Below, one piece after another: positions 24,678-33,388 of a stretch of 35,814 bases of DNA. This DNA comes from Bacillota bacterium (lineage in GTDB: Bacteria; Bacillota; Sulfobacillia; Sulfobacillales; JAIMBI01). The notes beneath the pieces are model-generated. The model was not told the DNA's origin, did no database searches, and saw nothing but the letters and a program-made list of their open reading frames with translations. How positions within the stretch are numbered: position 1 is the stretch's first letter; the number at the start of each line of letters is the position of its first letter. The stretch is from assembly GCA_021797815.1 (NCBI GenBank), contig JAJZYZ010000026.1, forward strand, positions 1 through 35,814. The letters are read 5' to 3'. The translations under genes were made by a program, and so were the position numbers.

Positions 24678-24770
24678 TGGCGGAGAGAGAGGGATTCGAA
24701 CCCTCGAGGCGAGTATGACCCGCCTACCCGATTTCGAGTCGGGCTCCTTCGTCCGCTCGGACATCTCTCC
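24678..24770 (-). tRNA. tRNA-Ser (anticodon CGA)
   Basis: The minus strand gives a 93-base class II tRNA with a long variable arm: acceptor GGAGAGA against TCTCTCC, encoded CCA. The anticodon arm CCCGA / CTCGAAA / TCGGG gives CGA, which reads TCG. It lies six bases from the other tRNA-Ser gene. Confidence 0.94.
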
Positions 24771-24792
24771 ACCCAGTAATATACACCGGCAG

Positions 24793-25230
24793 TCAACCGC
24801 GATGGGCTTGAAAAAACTGCCGCAAGAGGGCGCGAGACGCCTCTGCCTCCACGCCTCCCGACACGTGCACACGGTGGTTGAGACGGGGGTCGTCCGCCAC
24901 GCGAAAGGCGCTGACGACAGCTCCCACCCGGTCGTCGGCCACCGCAAACACAAGCCGGTCAACGCGCGCCAGCGTTAGCGCGCCGGCACACATGGCGCAG
25001 GGTTCCAGCGTGACGTAGAGCGTGGTGCCGAAAAGCCGCCAGCGGCCAAGCGCATGGGCCGCCGCTTGCAGCACCAGCATCTCCGCGTGCGCGGTCGGGT
25101 CTTGCCGGCTCTCCCGCTGGTTGTGCGCGCGCGCCACGATCTCGCCGTCGGTATTGGCCAGCACCGCGCCTACCGGCACCTCTCCCGCTCTCAGCGCCGC
25201 CTCCGCTTCCTCCAGCGCCGCCTCCATCAT
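24793..25230 (-). CDS. tadA: tRNA-specific adenosine deaminase TadA
   Basis: TadA converts the wobble adenosine of tRNA-Arg(ACG) to inosine. The zinc/catalytic motifs of the deaminase family are present: TAHAEMLVL (His ligand and catalytic Glu) and LEPCAMCAGAL (two Cys ligands), followed by VSGGVEAEASRALLRQFF. The start is uncertain: the ATG at 25230 gives the family N-terminus MMEAALEEAEAALRAGEVPVGAV, but has no ribosome binding site close by, while a GGAGAGGAG lies about 30 bases upstream with no ordinary start codon following it in frame. The frame is open to 25401, overlapping the Nudix gene end. The protein is about 145 residues or slightly longer. It sits next to tRNA-Ser genes as in other Bacillota. 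Confidence 0.92.
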   Translation of the reverse strand: MMEAALEEAEAALRAGEVPVGAVLANTDGEIVARAHNQRESRQDPTAHAEMLVLQAAAHALGRWRLFGTTLYVTLEPCAMCAGALTLARVDRLVFAVADDRVGAVVSAFRVADDPRLNHRVHVSGGVEAEASRALLRQFFQAHRG

Positions 25231-25369
25231 GCGGACGTCGTCACGCGCGATGACGGTGTCTCCTCTCCTGTTTCTGCCTGATCTCCTTTTGTCACCTTCC
25301 AGTACCCCGGCTCGCCGAGGCTCATCGCGATGTGAGAACCGGGCCAAAGGCGTAGACGCCCGACGAAAA

Positions 25370-25921
25370 TCAGGGGGTACCGTGTTCGGAGAGATGCTCA
25401 CACGCCCGATAATAGGCGAGGACCGAAAACATGTGTCTGATGCGGCCTTCTTTCACGAGGGCTCCGTAGGCGTCGAAGTCCATCAGCACCTGTTCCAGCT
25501 CCTCCGTCCTATCCGGCCGCGGGGCCCCGGCTGCCGCCTGCACGAAAAGAAAACTGGACACCTGATTCGTCTCTGCGGCCGGGTTGGGCCAGAACCGCCC
25601 GAGGAAAATTGGTTCCAAAACAGATGTGTAGCCCGTTTCCTCCGCCACTTCCCGGGTGGCGGCAGCGACCGGTGTCTCCCCGCCTTCAATCATTCCGCCG
25701 GGAATTTCCAGCACGAAGTCGCCGATGGCGTGCCGGTACTGACGCACCAGTACGATCTGGCGCTCGGTGGTCAGCACCACAGCGTTCACCCAGTCCGAGT
25801 ACTCCTGCACGAAGAACGAAAACTCGTCCCCGTTCGGAAGCCGCACCAGATCACGCCGAGTCCGTGTGTAGGGCCAGTTGTCGACCACCACCTGGCTTTG
25901 AAGCACCTGCCACCTATGCAC
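25370..25921 (-). CDS. Nudix hydrolase, ADP-ribose pyrophosphatase-like
   Basis: A 183-residue Nudix protein. The Nudix box is complete, from GGMIEGGE through [10 protein letters not shown] (GX5EX7REUXEEXGU), and binds the divalent metal used to hydrolyse a nucleoside diphosphate linked to another group. The preceding VLEIPGG and the Pro-containing [14 protein letters not shown] are like ADP-ribose pyrophosphatases, though here FWPNPA replaces the more usual YPSPG. The ATG at 25921 follows AGAGGAGG. It lies 43 bases after the dehydratase gene in the same direction and may be co-transcribed. The substrate is inferred only. Confidence 0.85.
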   Translation of the reverse strand: MHRWQVLQSQVVVDNWPYTRTRRDLVRLPNGDEFSFFVQEYSDWVNAVVLTTERQIVLVRQYRHAIGDFVLEIPGGMIEGGETPVAAATREVAEETGYTSVLEPIFLGRFWPNPAAETNQVSSFLFVQAAAGAPRPDRTEELEQVLMDFDAYGALVKEGRIRHMFSVLAYYRACEHLSEHGTP

Positions 25922-25964
25922 CCGAACCTCCTCTGGCCGTTTACCGTCTCGGATCCTGCGTGCG

Positions 25965-27284
25965 TTACGTCAAATGGCCGCTGGGATTGTCTCGAGCCCA
26001 CGCCTCCCCGTCCGGAAAGCGATAGTGTTCGAGACTGGCCCGCCGCAGCTCGGCGCTGTATCCGGGTGCGGCCGGCACCTGATAGCGACCACCCCGCACA
26101 TGGACCGGGTGCACGAAGTGTTCGTGCAGGTGCTCGACATATTCCAGCGCACGGTCTTTCAACGAGGCGCTGACGGCAATGTAATCGATGAACGCAAGGT
26201 GCTGAACATACTCCGGCAACCCCACTCCCCCGGCATGCGGGCAAACGGGAATGCCTGCTTTGGCCGCCATGAGCTGGACCGCCAGGACCTCTCCGGGACC
26301 GGCCAGCCGGCAGGCATCCACCTGGCAGAACCCAATCGACCGGTCCTGCAGGAGCTGTTTGAACACGATGCGATTCTGGGTGTGCTCGCCCGCGGCGAGC
26401 TTGACCGGAGCGACTGCCGCGGCGATGGCGGCGTACCCGCGGACGTCATCGGGGCTGGTCGGCTCTTCCACCCAGTAAAGATCGTAGGGAGCCAGTGTCT
26501 GGATGCGATCGATCGCTTCCGGCACTTCCCATATCTGATTCGCGTCCACCATAAGGTACCGTCCGGCTCCTATGGCGTCGCGGACCAGCGCGACCCGCCT
26601 GACATCCTGCTCGACGTTTCGGCCCACCTTCAATTTGAAGTGGGTCCAGCCTTCCGCGACCGCCACGTCCACACGGCGTCGGATCTCATCGTCGGGGTAT
26701 CCATACCACCCCACAGACGTGGTGTAGGCCGGATATCCCTGGTCAAGCATCTCTCGCTCGCGGTCCGCTCGCGAGCGCCAGTTACGGTCCAACATCTCGA
26801 GGGCCTCGTCGGGGGTTAGAAAGTCGAGCAGGTAACGGAAGTCCACGAGCCGCACCATGTCCTGCGGCCGCATGTCCGTAAAGAGCTTCCACAGGGGCTT
26901 CTTTTCCGACCGCGCCCAAAGGTCATAGACGGCATTCAAAATCGCGGCGGCCGCCAGGTGGATGACGCCTTTCTCCGGACCGAGCCAGCGCATCTGACTC
27001 TCGTTGGTGAGGCGCCTCGACGTCTCCGCCATATCGTGGGTCAGCTCAGAAAGGCGCGAGCCCACCACACGTTCGGCCAGCGAGCGGATGGCGGCGGCAC
27101 ACACCTCGTTCCCGCGACCGATGGTGAACGTGAAGCCGTGACCGGTGTAACCCAGCGGGTCGTCTGTCTCGAGCACGACATAAGCCAGAGAGTAATCGGG
27201 GTCAACGTTCACGGCGTCAGATCCCGCCCCCGAGCGCGAGGTGGGAAAACGGACGTCTTCGACGTGAAATCCTGTGATGCGCAT
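25965..27284 (-). CDS. Enolase-superfamily sugar acid dehydratase, probably L-fuconate dehydratase
   Basis: A 439-residue member of the mandelate racemase/muconate lactonising group. The N-terminal capping domain begins [16 protein letters not shown] and has [27 protein letters not shown], very like L-fuconate dehydratases. The catalytic barrel shows HFKLKVG (Lys acid/base), [20 protein letters not shown] and AAGEHTQNR (the three metal ligands Asp, Glu and Glu), and [10 protein letters not shown] with the catalytic His. Length equals that of characterised L-fuconate dehydratases (about 440). It would make 2-keto-3-deoxy-L-fuconate. The ATG at 27284 follows GGGAGGCGGG; the frame is open to 27473 without similarity. 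Nearby genes do not form an obvious fucose pathway, so another sugar acid is possible. Confidence 0.88.
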   Translation of the reverse strand: MRITGFHVEDVRFPTSRSGAGSDAVNVDPDYSLAYVVLETDDPLGYTGHGFTFTIGRGNEVCAAAIRSLAERVVGSRLSELTHDMAETSRRLTNESQMRWLGPEKGVIHLAAAAILNAVYDLWARSEKKPLWKLFTDMRPQDMVRLVDFRYLLDFLTPDEALEMLDRNWRSRADREREMLDQGYPAYTTSVGWYGYPDDEIRRRVDVAVAEGWTHFKLKVGRNVEQDVRRVALVRDAIGAGRYLMVDANQIWEVPEAIDRIQTLAPYDLYWVEEPTSPDDVRGYAAIAAAVAPVKLAAGEHTQNRIVFKQLLQDRSIGFCQVDACRLAGPGEVLAVQLMAAKAGIPVCPHAGGVGLPEYVQHLAFIDYIAVSASLKDRALEYVEHLHEHFVHPVHVRGGRYQVPAAPGYSAELRRASLEHYRFPDGEAWARDNPSGHLT

Positions 27285-27636
27285 GCCGCCATCCCGCCTC
27301 CCGGAAGTAAGAGGAGTCACGATCGACTGTCTTCCACGTTTTCTGCGCAGGGACCCTGGACGCCTTCTCGAGACCCCGGCCGTACCCGCGGAATGGCACG
27401 ACCGGTCGTCCGCCAGGCTGTTCGTCGGAACGGAGAAGCCGAAGCGCGGGATGACGAAACCGATGTCAGCCACGAGAGAGGCAGCAGGTATCGTGCCTGA
27501 CGGATAAACATCTGTCGGGGTTGCGGCCCAGGGTTCGCCTAGGCTGTCGCCATGGAGTGGGATGCTCCCGGGCCGCGCTCTATCGTCACGAAGGCGAGGG
27601 CCGCCCGAAAAGCGACCCGCGCCCCCAAGCGCTTAT
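27285..27636. other. Intergenic region without a supported gene
   Basis: About 350 bases between the dehydratase start and the stop of the TPP enzyme gene, both minus. It should hold the dehydratase promoter, but no clear -35/-10 pair was found. Open frames here have no family character. Confidence 0.35.
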
Positions 27637-29334
27637 CTAATAAACCGGACGTCCGGCCTGTCCGGCCAGGACTTTGGCCCAGGGCGATACCGGCGGCAGG
27701 TGCGAGAACTCTTCGGGCACCTCGATGTCGATGAAGAGGGGCAGATCCCCGTCCCGTGCGCGCATCAGGGCAAGCCGCAGCTGATTCACGTCGTGGACCC
27801 GCGCCGCCGGGAGCCCGAATCCCTCCGCCACCCGCACCGCGTCCACGGGACCCAAATCGACCCCGAAGTAGCGGCGGTCGAGATAGAAGTGCTGGAGGGC
27901 TTTTATCCACCCGAGCGATCCGTTTGACAGGTGCAAGATGACGAGGGGCACGTGGAGCCGGGCCACGCTGTCAAGCTCACCGCAGGCCATCCCGAAGCTG
28001 CCATCGGTGGTCATCGCGACTGTCGTCCACTTCGGGTCCGCCATGTAAGCGCCCACCGCTGCCGGGATGGCAAACCCCATGGCACCATGGCCTCGCGGCA
28101 GGACCACATCCCGCACGCCTCCCGGGCTCTGCCAGTAGGCGGATAGATACGGTGTGGGGGTGCCCGGTTCACCGAAGACCCGGGTGTTCGGACCCAGCAC
28201 GTCCTGAAGGACCTCTACGAGTTCCCTCGGATCAAAACCCTGGGTCGGAGGAGGTTCGCGATGCGCCTCGTACGCGGCGCGGCGGGCGCGGATAAACGCC
28301 TCCGCGCGCACGCGCCTCTCAGCCGCCGTGTGGCCCACACGACGACGGAGTTCCGGCAGGATGTGGCGCAGATCTCCGACCAGCGCCACGGAGCCCGGAT
28401 AGTTGCGACCCGCCCGCCGGGGATCGATATCGGCGTGGATTACACGGGCGGTCCGGGGCGGGCTCGTAAATCCATCGGTATCGGTGGAATTGGCGCGCGT
28501 GCCCAGCATCAGCACAACGTCGGCGGCGGCCAGGTACTCGTTGGCGTAGTCGCGCGCGCCGTTGGCCCCCGCGACCCCGAGGCTGAGCGGATGACGCTCG
28601 GGAAAGCTGCCCTTGCCGTGAATGCTGGTGGCGACGGCCGCACCGCACTGTTCGGCCAGACTCTTAAGCTCCGCCCACGTCTCACTCAGATGCACGCCCG
28701 AACCGACGTATATCACCGGCTGGTAGGCCTGACCGAGGAGGCTCACCGCCTCTCGCCAAAGCGCTTCGGACACAGCAGGGCCAGGCGTGGCCGTTCTTGG
28801 CACGGCGGCGAACGGGACGGCGCTCTCGTCCAGGACATCCTCGGGGATGATGAGACTCACGGGGCCGGGGCGCCCGGAGACCGCGGTTACCAGCGCCTCC
28901 TCCACCGCCGCCCCGAGTCCGGCCGCGTCTTCGACCAGCCGCTGCGCTTTCGTAACCGCCGAAAAGAGCTTCACCTGGTCAATCTCGGTGATGGCGCCGG
29001 ACCCTCTGCTGGACCGATGAATATCCGACGTGATGACCAGGAGCGGGACCGAGGCCGCGTAAGGCTCGCCGAGACCTCCCACCAAAAATGTCGCGCCGCC
29101 GCCGCTTGACGCCTCCACAACGCCGACTCTGTTCGTCACGCGAGCATATCCGTCCGCCATGCTGGCTGCTGCCCGCTCGTCGCGGGCGAGCACATGGCGG
29201 ATGCGTTCACGCCGGCGAAACAGGGCGTCGTAGAGGGCCACTCCGGTGTCGCCAGGAAAACCGAATACATGACTTACACCCGACGCGATGAGCGCCTCGG
29301 CCAGAACGTCCGCGCCGGTGTTGGATTCCGCCAT
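27637..29334 (-). CDS. Acetolactate synthase-like thiamine diphosphate-dependent enzyme
   Basis: A 565-residue three-domain TPP enzyme. The N-terminal PYR domain has FGFPGDTGVALYDAL and RDERAAASMADGYARV, where the Glu activates thiamine diphosphate. The central domain is followed by the PP domain with TTDGSFGMACGELDSVARL, in which the usual GDG start of the cofactor motif is TDG, and SNGSLGW. The overall pattern resembles large subunits of acetolactate synthase and related 2-keto acid decarboxylases or ligases, but no small regulatory subunit gene is adjacent, so a catabolic or biosynthetic decarboxylase is more likely than branched-chain amino acid synthesis. The ATG at 29334 follows GAGAGGGG. 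It is divergent from the FAD oxidoreductase gene. The substrate is unknown. Confidence 0.85.
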   Translation of the reverse strand: MAESNTGADVLAEALIASGVSHVFGFPGDTGVALYDALFRRRERIRHVLARDERAAASMADGYARVTNRVGVVEASSGGGATFLVGGLGEPYAASVPLLVITSDIHRSSRGSGAITEIDQVKLFSAVTKAQRLVEDAAGLGAAVEEALVTAVSGRPGPVSLIIPEDVLDESAVPFAAVPRTATPGPAVSEALWREAVSLLGQAYQPVIYVGSGVHLSETWAELKSLAEQCGAAVATSIHGKGSFPERHPLSLGVAGANGARDYANEYLAAADVVLMLGTRANSTDTDGFTSPPRTARVIHADIDPRRAGRNYPGSVALVGDLRHILPELRRRVGHTAAERRVRAEAFIRARRAAYEAHREPPPTQGFDPRELVEVLQDVLGPNTRVFGEPGTPTPYLSAYWQSPGGVRDVVLPRGHGAMGFAIPAAVGAYMADPKWTTVAMTTDGSFGMACGELDSVARLHVPLVILHLSNGSLGWIKALQHFYLDRRYFGVDLGPVDAVRVAEGFGLPAARVHDVNQLRLALMRARDGDLPLFIDIEVPEEFSHLPPVSPWAKVLAGQAGRPVY

Positions 29335-29363
29335 GGGCACCCCTCTCTCCATCAGACGCTTCT

Positions 29364-29406
29364 ATTTTAGCGTCGCGCCCGCTTCCTGGGAGCCTGCTGG
29401 GCTCCC
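29364..29406. promoter_or_regulatory. Divergent intergenic region: -10-like element and hairpin
   Basis: On the minus strand TAAAAT (29369-29364) is a good -10 for the TPP enzyme gene, flanked by a short inverted repeat GACGC (29355-29359) / GCGTC (29370-29374). Next to it a perfect seven-base hairpin, arms GGGAGCC (29388-29394) and GGCTCCC (29400-29406), lies where the -35 would be. Its sequence resembles the terminator at 12937-12961. Confidence 0.35.
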
Positions 29407-29517
29407 GGCCCCCTCACGCCGTTTACACATGGCGTCGTGCGACCGTTTCGCCACGGCCGGAAGCATGCGAGACTGGGAGCAAGCTGGCAAGATGTAGGCT
29501 GCAAGAAGAGGTGCAAC

Positions 29518-30654
29518 GTGTACGATCTGGTCGTGATTGGCGGCGGTGTCTGGGGAGTCTCGGCCGCCCGGGCCGCCGTGGAAGAGAATGCCTCCGTCAT
29601 TTTGTTGGAAAACCGGGATGGCGTGGGGTCTGAGGCCAGCGCCAAGGCGGGCGGCATCGTGACGGATCTTCTCTGGCACCCTGAGGACCAGGCTTGGGTC
29701 GAGGAGAGTCGAAAGCTCTATGAGGCCGCAAGCGAGCGGTCACGGGACGTGACAATGCTGCAGCGGCTAGGCATGGTGACCCTCGCCGACCCGTCGCGCC
29801 ATCATTTGTTGGAGGCACGGGCAAAAGTCCTCGAGGCGCGCGGCATTCCGGCGCGTCTCTTCTCGCAGGCGGACCTTGCCCGTCAGTTTCCCGACCTGTC
29901 GGTCACGCCAGCGGATATCCTGGCGCTCTGGCTCCCGAACGACTGGCACGTGAACCCAACCCAATACTGTCAGGTGGCGGCAGACGCGGCCCGCGAGCAG
30001 GGGCTTGAGGTCCGTACCGGCCACCGCGTCAGCGCCCTTCGGATCGAGGACGCCCGAGTGGTCGTGGAGGGTCCGGGCGAGGACATTGTCGCCCGCCGTG
30101 CTCTGGTGGCCGCGGGCGCCTGGACGCGCCGGCTGGTGGCTACCGCCGGCTATGATCTCCCCCTCCGCCCCTACCGGGTGCAGCTGGCTTCGCTCGCCAT
30201 CGAGCCTGGCCATCACTTTCCGATGGTGTGGGATCTGGCGACTGACATCTATATCGTCCCGGACGGGCCCCGAGCGATGCTGGCTGGCGACGGCACGCGG
30301 CTTTGGGAGCACGACCCTGACACCTACGACCAGAACGGTGATCCGGACTTTCATGATGGACTCGCCGAGCACGTGCCCACCCTGGTGGCGGCCGGCGAGA
30401 GCGCCCACATCGTGAATTCGTGGGCGGGAGCCGTTGGGGCGACACCGGATCGACGGCCCCTCGTCGGTTTCCTGGACGAGCGTCTGGCCGTCGCCTGCGG
30501 CGACAACGGGTTTGGGGTCATGCGCGGCCCCGCCATCGGACGCCTGTCGGGCCTGACGGCGCTCGGCGTGGCCGGCGTCCGCCCTCATCTGGACCCGAAG
30601 CGGCTACCTCCCGATGACTTTGAGATCCGCCCCGGCTTCACGCTCGAGGACTGA
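29518..30654 (+). CDS. FAD-dependent oxidoreductase, DAO family
   Basis: A 378-residue flavoprotein of the D-amino acid oxidase/sarcosine oxidase/glycine oxidase family. The N-terminal dinucleotide-binding motif is YDLVVIGGGVWGVSAARAA with the acidic end of strand 2 in VILLENRDGVGSEASAKAGG. The central substrate domain includes LPLRPYRVQLASL and the C-terminal FAD contact is VACGDNGFGVMRGPAIGR. It should oxidise an amine or amino acid (for example a D-amino acid, sarcosine or proline-like compound). GTG at 29518 follows AGAGGTG; the frame is open from 29437. It diverges from the TPP enzyme gene, and the two may share a pathway, but the substrate is not evident. Confidence 0.87.
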   Translation: MYDLVVIGGGVWGVSAARAAVEENASVILLENRDGVGSEASAKAGGIVTDLLWHPEDQAWVEESRKLYEAASERSRDVTMLQRLGMVTLADPSRHHLLEARAKVLEARGIPARLFSQADLARQFPDLSVTPADILALWLPNDWHVNPTQYCQVAADAAREQGLEVRTGHRVSALRIEDARVVVEGPGEDIVARRALVAAGAWTRRLVATAGYDLPLRPYRVQLASLAIEPGHHFPMVWDLATDIYIVPDGPRAMLAGDGTRLWEHDPDTYDQNGDPDFHDGLAEHVPTLVAAGESAHIVNSWAGAVGATPDRRPLVGFLDERLAVACGDNGFGVMRGPAIGRLSGLTALGVAGVRPHLDPKRLPPDDFEIRPGFTLED

Positions 30655-31201
30655 GCCCTGCGGGCCGCTTCTGCGGCGGCGCACGGGCAGAGGCTGAAGC
30701 CGGCGGAGTCGGCCGACAAAGGAACGGCGCGCGCATCGTACCAACAGCCCGTGAGCAAACCGGCTGCCCGCCGTCGTGGGCAGCGCCGTCTTGCGTTGTC
30801 TATATGTGCGCCTTCATCATGGTGCCGCCGGCAGCGATGGAGAACCAGGCGCGGCGTCCGGTGCCTAGAACGGTCAGTGGGCAAGAACCGGCAGCCCCGC
30901 TGGCGGCGTGTCTTTACGCTTCCCGTCCCGGTGATCTAAGACTCTTGGCATTTCATCGTATCCAGGTCGACACAACCCTACCGTGACATTTTGGTCCCGC
31001 AAACGGCGCGACCGGCCTCGGCGCCGTGTTGGGAGCGGCGGCTGGCGGCGGGGCCCCACCCCCTGCGATCTCTCGAGAACCTGTCGGGAGAGCGCGCGCC
31101 GCATGGGTCCCAACGGCCCTGCAATCTTCAGCCATTGCCACCTCGTTGCACCGACAGCCGTTGCTTATACTGTCCTGAATGAAACCTGGGAGGTTGGTTC
31201 A
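30655..31201 (+). other. Gap of about 550 bases; promoter-like element at its end
   Basis: No gene is supported; the open frames on both strands have no recognisable motif. Near its right end TATACT (31166-31171) precedes the small ORF at 31202, with a TTGCAC (31146-31151) upstream at only 14 bases, too short for an ideal promoter. The left part is GC-rich with small hairpins and no T tract. Confidence 0.35.
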
Positions 31202-31204
31202 TTG
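31168..31204 (+). repeat. Copy B of a ~37-base sequence shared with 4441-4477
   Basis: This copy carries TATACT-like, GAAACCTGGGAGG and TTGGTTC segments, about 30 of 37 bases matching the copy at 4441. It covers the ribosome binding site and start codon of the 71-residue ORF. Confidence 0.35.
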
Positions 31205-31417
31205 CATCTTCATCGGCGCTACGAAGGCCGCGAAGTGCGCGCATTTGGCCAGATGTGTCCTCCTCAAGGCCCCGGGATCCTGCTCAACGATATGGAAAAC
31301 GGTGATTGCCTGGAGGAATGGCGGCCCGATGCTCACGATGTTGGACGGGAAGTCATCTGGCGACTGATGCGGGCCGGGGTAGCCGTCCAGGTGATCCGGG
31401 TGCCGGACGAAACCTAA
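31202..31417 (+). CDS. Orphan 71-residue protein of unknown function
   Basis: A TTG start at 31202 lies eight bases after GGGAGG (31188-31193). The product begins MHLHRRYEGREVRAFGQMCP and continues PQGPGILLNDMENGDCLEEWRPDAHDVGREVIWRLMRAGVAVQVIRVPDET. It is acidic and evenly mixed in composition, unlike typical out-of-frame products, and the C-terminal half looks like an alternating beta/alpha fold. Two cysteines are present. I do not recognise a family. An overlapping frame with ATG at 31179 is less protein-like. It stands alone between the FAD oxidoreductase and a convergent YCII-like gene. Confidence 0.5.
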   Translation: MHLHRRYEGREVRAFGQMCPPQGPGILLNDMENGDCLEEWRPDAHDVGREVIWRLMRAGVAVQVIRVPDET

Positions 31418-31528
31418 GGTGTGGCCTGCCGCCAGACTCTGGCCGATAGGAGCGCGGGCGCCTCGATGTTGAGACCGCCGCTTCATCCACCGGCACTTCC
31501 CGCAATTAGCACGTACCCGGGTGCCGGG

Positions 31529-31912
31529 TTAGCGGTTATCCGAGCCAAGCCGTCGCCCGTCGGCTTGAGAAAGCATCGCGGCCAGCTCAGGGTCATGCCC
31601 GAACTCCCATACCTCTTGCGCGCACCGGCAGGCTGCCGCGATTTTACCGGCCCATTCCAGCGCCTCCTTGCGAGAGGAAACCTCCATAAGCATGACTCCC
31701 CCAACGGCTTCCGGGTAAGGGCCCTCCGAAACCGTCCCATCGCTGGCCACAATACTCGCCCTCTTGTTCTCCAGCCCCCCGGCAAACACGTACACGCCGG
31801 CATTCAGGGCCTCCTGGACCACCGCATGGGCGGCCTTGGCGACCGCAACCATGTCTGCATCAGAAATGTGGTCCATCGCGTGGGCGTCGAACATAACAAG
31901 ATACTGCGCCAC
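31529..31912 (-). CDS. YCII-like (DGPF-type) small protein
   Basis: A 127-residue protein starting MAQYLVMFDAHAMDHISDADM, with a ferredoxin-like alpha/beta pattern and the stretch ENKRASIVASDGTVSEGPYPEAVGGVMLMEVSSRKEALEWAGKIAAAC, which matches YCII-related proteins: the beta hairpin DGTVSEGPYPE followed by the GG-[IV]-x-hydrophobic strand and EAxxWA helix. Activity is unknown; relatives are often linked with ECF sigma factors. The GTG at 31912 follows GAGGGGG; the frame is open to 32071. No partner lies next to it, though an ECF41 gene is 2.7 kb away. Confidence 0.8.
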   Translation of the reverse strand: MAQYLVMFDAHAMDHISDADMVAVAKAAHAVVQEALNAGVYVFAGGLENKRASIVASDGTVSEGPYPEAVGGVMLMEVSSRKEALEWAGKIAAACRCAQEVWEFGHDPELAAMLSQADGRRLGSDNR

Positions 31913-32211
31913 TTTGTTACCCCCTCGGTTAGCGTGATGCGTGCCGACAACATCGTCCCCCGGCGGGTACAGATGCGGATTACGGAGAAGAGTTAGTCCC
32001 CTGGCCCTTGATACGTTCCGACTCCTTAAGACACCGACCAGACGGGGGCTGAGACAACGGCTGACAGTCACGTCACCCGCGACGGAGCGGTCCCCAGGAG
32101 CGCCTTCGGGACGACGACGGGGTGACGCGCTGTCCGAGTCGGTGTGTCACGGGGGCTCGCTCCGTTTTCGCACAAGCCCCTTCAGTCAGTCAGGCCGCTT
32201 AATCCTGCCGT

Positions 32212-33123
32212 CTAATCGCGGCGTCGAGCGGGTGCGCCGGGTATCTCGCGGGGACTCCATGTTCCGTCGCGGTGGCGGCGGTATCCGTGCGCGTAATGCG
32301 CGCCGATCTCGCGACCGCTGCTTAGAGCCTCGTCCGGCACCATGCCTTTCCCCCAGCCCATTCCGCGAAACAGCAGTTCCTGAAAGTCGGGGAAATGTAC
32401 GACATCCTTGTCGCCCATGCGGGAATCCGACCAGACCTCGATGTCGAGCACCCGTACAGGCTCACCCTGGTCCGCCAGAATCTGCGAGGACAGATCCGGA
32501 CCCGACGGCTTGCCGATGAAGCTCCCGGCCTCCACCACGACGGAATGCGCGCCCATACGCAAGGTTCCCCTGCCGCTCACAATCAGGTAGTACTCGTCCA
32601 CATCCGAATGCGCGTGCAGTCGAGCCGACGCATGCCCCGGTTCAACCGTTTCCACCAACGCGTGGAGCCGCCCGAGGCCCAGTTGTGGGTAGAAATATTG
32701 AACGGCCCCGTCGTCTTCTGTCAGCCGCGAACCCAAAGCGCCGCTCGGTCCGCCCGTCACGTTGACAAGAGGAGGGCACCACAGGTTGTCTCCCTGAGCT
32801 GTACCATCGTCGGCGGCCCAATACACGTCATCATCCCAGAACGAGGCCAGTCGGACGACATATTCCGCCGCGGCCGGCGTCAAAGGCGGGACCCGGCACC
32901 ATACAGCCGGCGGCCGTTCCTGGTTCAACCGTCCCGCAACTTTCCCCAATTCGTTCCACGCCCACTGAGTCAGGTCCCCAATGTCCTCCCGCGGGAAAAC
33001 GTCCGTAGGGATATCCCCGACATGCGCTGGCAAAAACAGGGCCCAGGCAAGGTCCCACCGCAATACCGCCCGGGCCGTGCCTGCCAGCGGCGCAGATCCC
33101 GCCATCTGAAGGTAGATCGCCAT
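32212..33123 (-). CDS. Cupin-domain protein
   Basis: A 303-residue protein. The N-terminal 130 residues are not assigned to a family and have several Trp and Pro residues. The C-terminal half holds a cupin: ASARLHAHSDVDEYYLIVSGRGTLRMG (motif 1 with two His and one Glu as metal ligands) and, after a spacer, GSFIGKPSGPDLSSQIL. It should be a cytoplasmic metal-binding protein, perhaps an isomerase, oxygenase or sensor. The ATG at 33123 follows AAGGAGGC. Upstream lie a 23-codon ORF with strong ribosome binding site and a nine-unit tetranucleotide repeat next to a perfect -10, which suggest unusual regulation. Its function is unknown. Confidence 0.8.
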   Translation of the reverse strand: MAIYLQMAGSAPLAGTARAVLRWDLAWALFLPAHVGDIPTDVFPREDIGDLTQWAWNELGKVAGRLNQERPPAVWCRVPPLTPAAAEYVVRLASFWDDDVYWAADDGTAQGDNLWCPPLVNVTGGPSGALGSRLTEDDGAVQYFYPQLGLGRLHALVETVEPGHASARLHAHSDVDEYYLIVSGRGTLRMGAHSVVVEAGSFIGKPSGPDLSSQILADQGEPVRVLDIEVWSDSRMGDKDVVHFPDFQELLFRGMGWGKGMVPDEALSSGREIGAHYAHGYRRHRDGTWSPREIPGAPARRRD

Positions 33124-33269
33124 CGGATATTGCCTCCTTCGCTAATTCACGCCGCAAGCCACGAGCCATCACGGAGCGATGGCGCAAACGAGCCGGGCGA
33201 ATCCGCAAGGAGCATATTGACAAGTTGGCCGGCCAGCGGCCGGACCCCCGGGTGAGGGCCAGGCCTCGC

Positions 33270-33341
33270 CTAGCCGTGCAGCGTGAGGCTTGGTGTCGGC
33301 CAGGGTGACAATTTGCTCGTCGGATGCCGCCGAGTGGTCAT
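33270..33341 (-). CDS. Putative 23-residue leader or small ORF upstream of the cupin gene
   Basis: ATG at 33341 follows GAAGGAGGTG, one of the best ribosome binding sites in the window, nine bases upstream. The frame encodes MTTRRHPTSKLSPWPTPS then LTLHG and stops at 33270. It lies between the TATAAT at 33381 and the cupin start at 33123. It could be a leader peptide; a strong hairpin (arms CCGGCC and GGCCGG) follows it. The long frame extending upstream through the AAGG repeat is probably not used. Confidence 0.4.
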   Translation of the reverse strand: MTTRRHPTSKLSPWPTPSLTLHG

Positions 33342-33375
33342 CGTACCGACACCTCCTTCGCAGTGGAGTGGGGCC

Positions 33376-33381
33376 ATTATA
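33376..33381 (-). promoter_or_regulatory. Perfect -10 element of the cupin gene transcript
   Basis: On the minus strand TATAAT (33381-33376) follows TG directly and lies just downstream of the repeat. A -35 at 17 bases would fall inside the repeat (AAGGAA), which is not a consensus, so other factors may help. Confidence 0.45.
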
Positions 33382-33388
33382 CATCCAT

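Noticed and set aside
31179-31367. Alternative ORF starting with ATG at 31179
   Set aside because: It overlaps the 71-residue frame, its ATG lies before the ribosome binding site rather than after it, and the product is less protein-like.
32041-32066. ECF41-like promoter (TGTCAGC, 15 bases, CGTC) upstream of the YCII-like gene
   Set aside because: The -35 match is poor, spacing is 15 rather than 16, and it lies about 130 bases before the start codon; probably chance.
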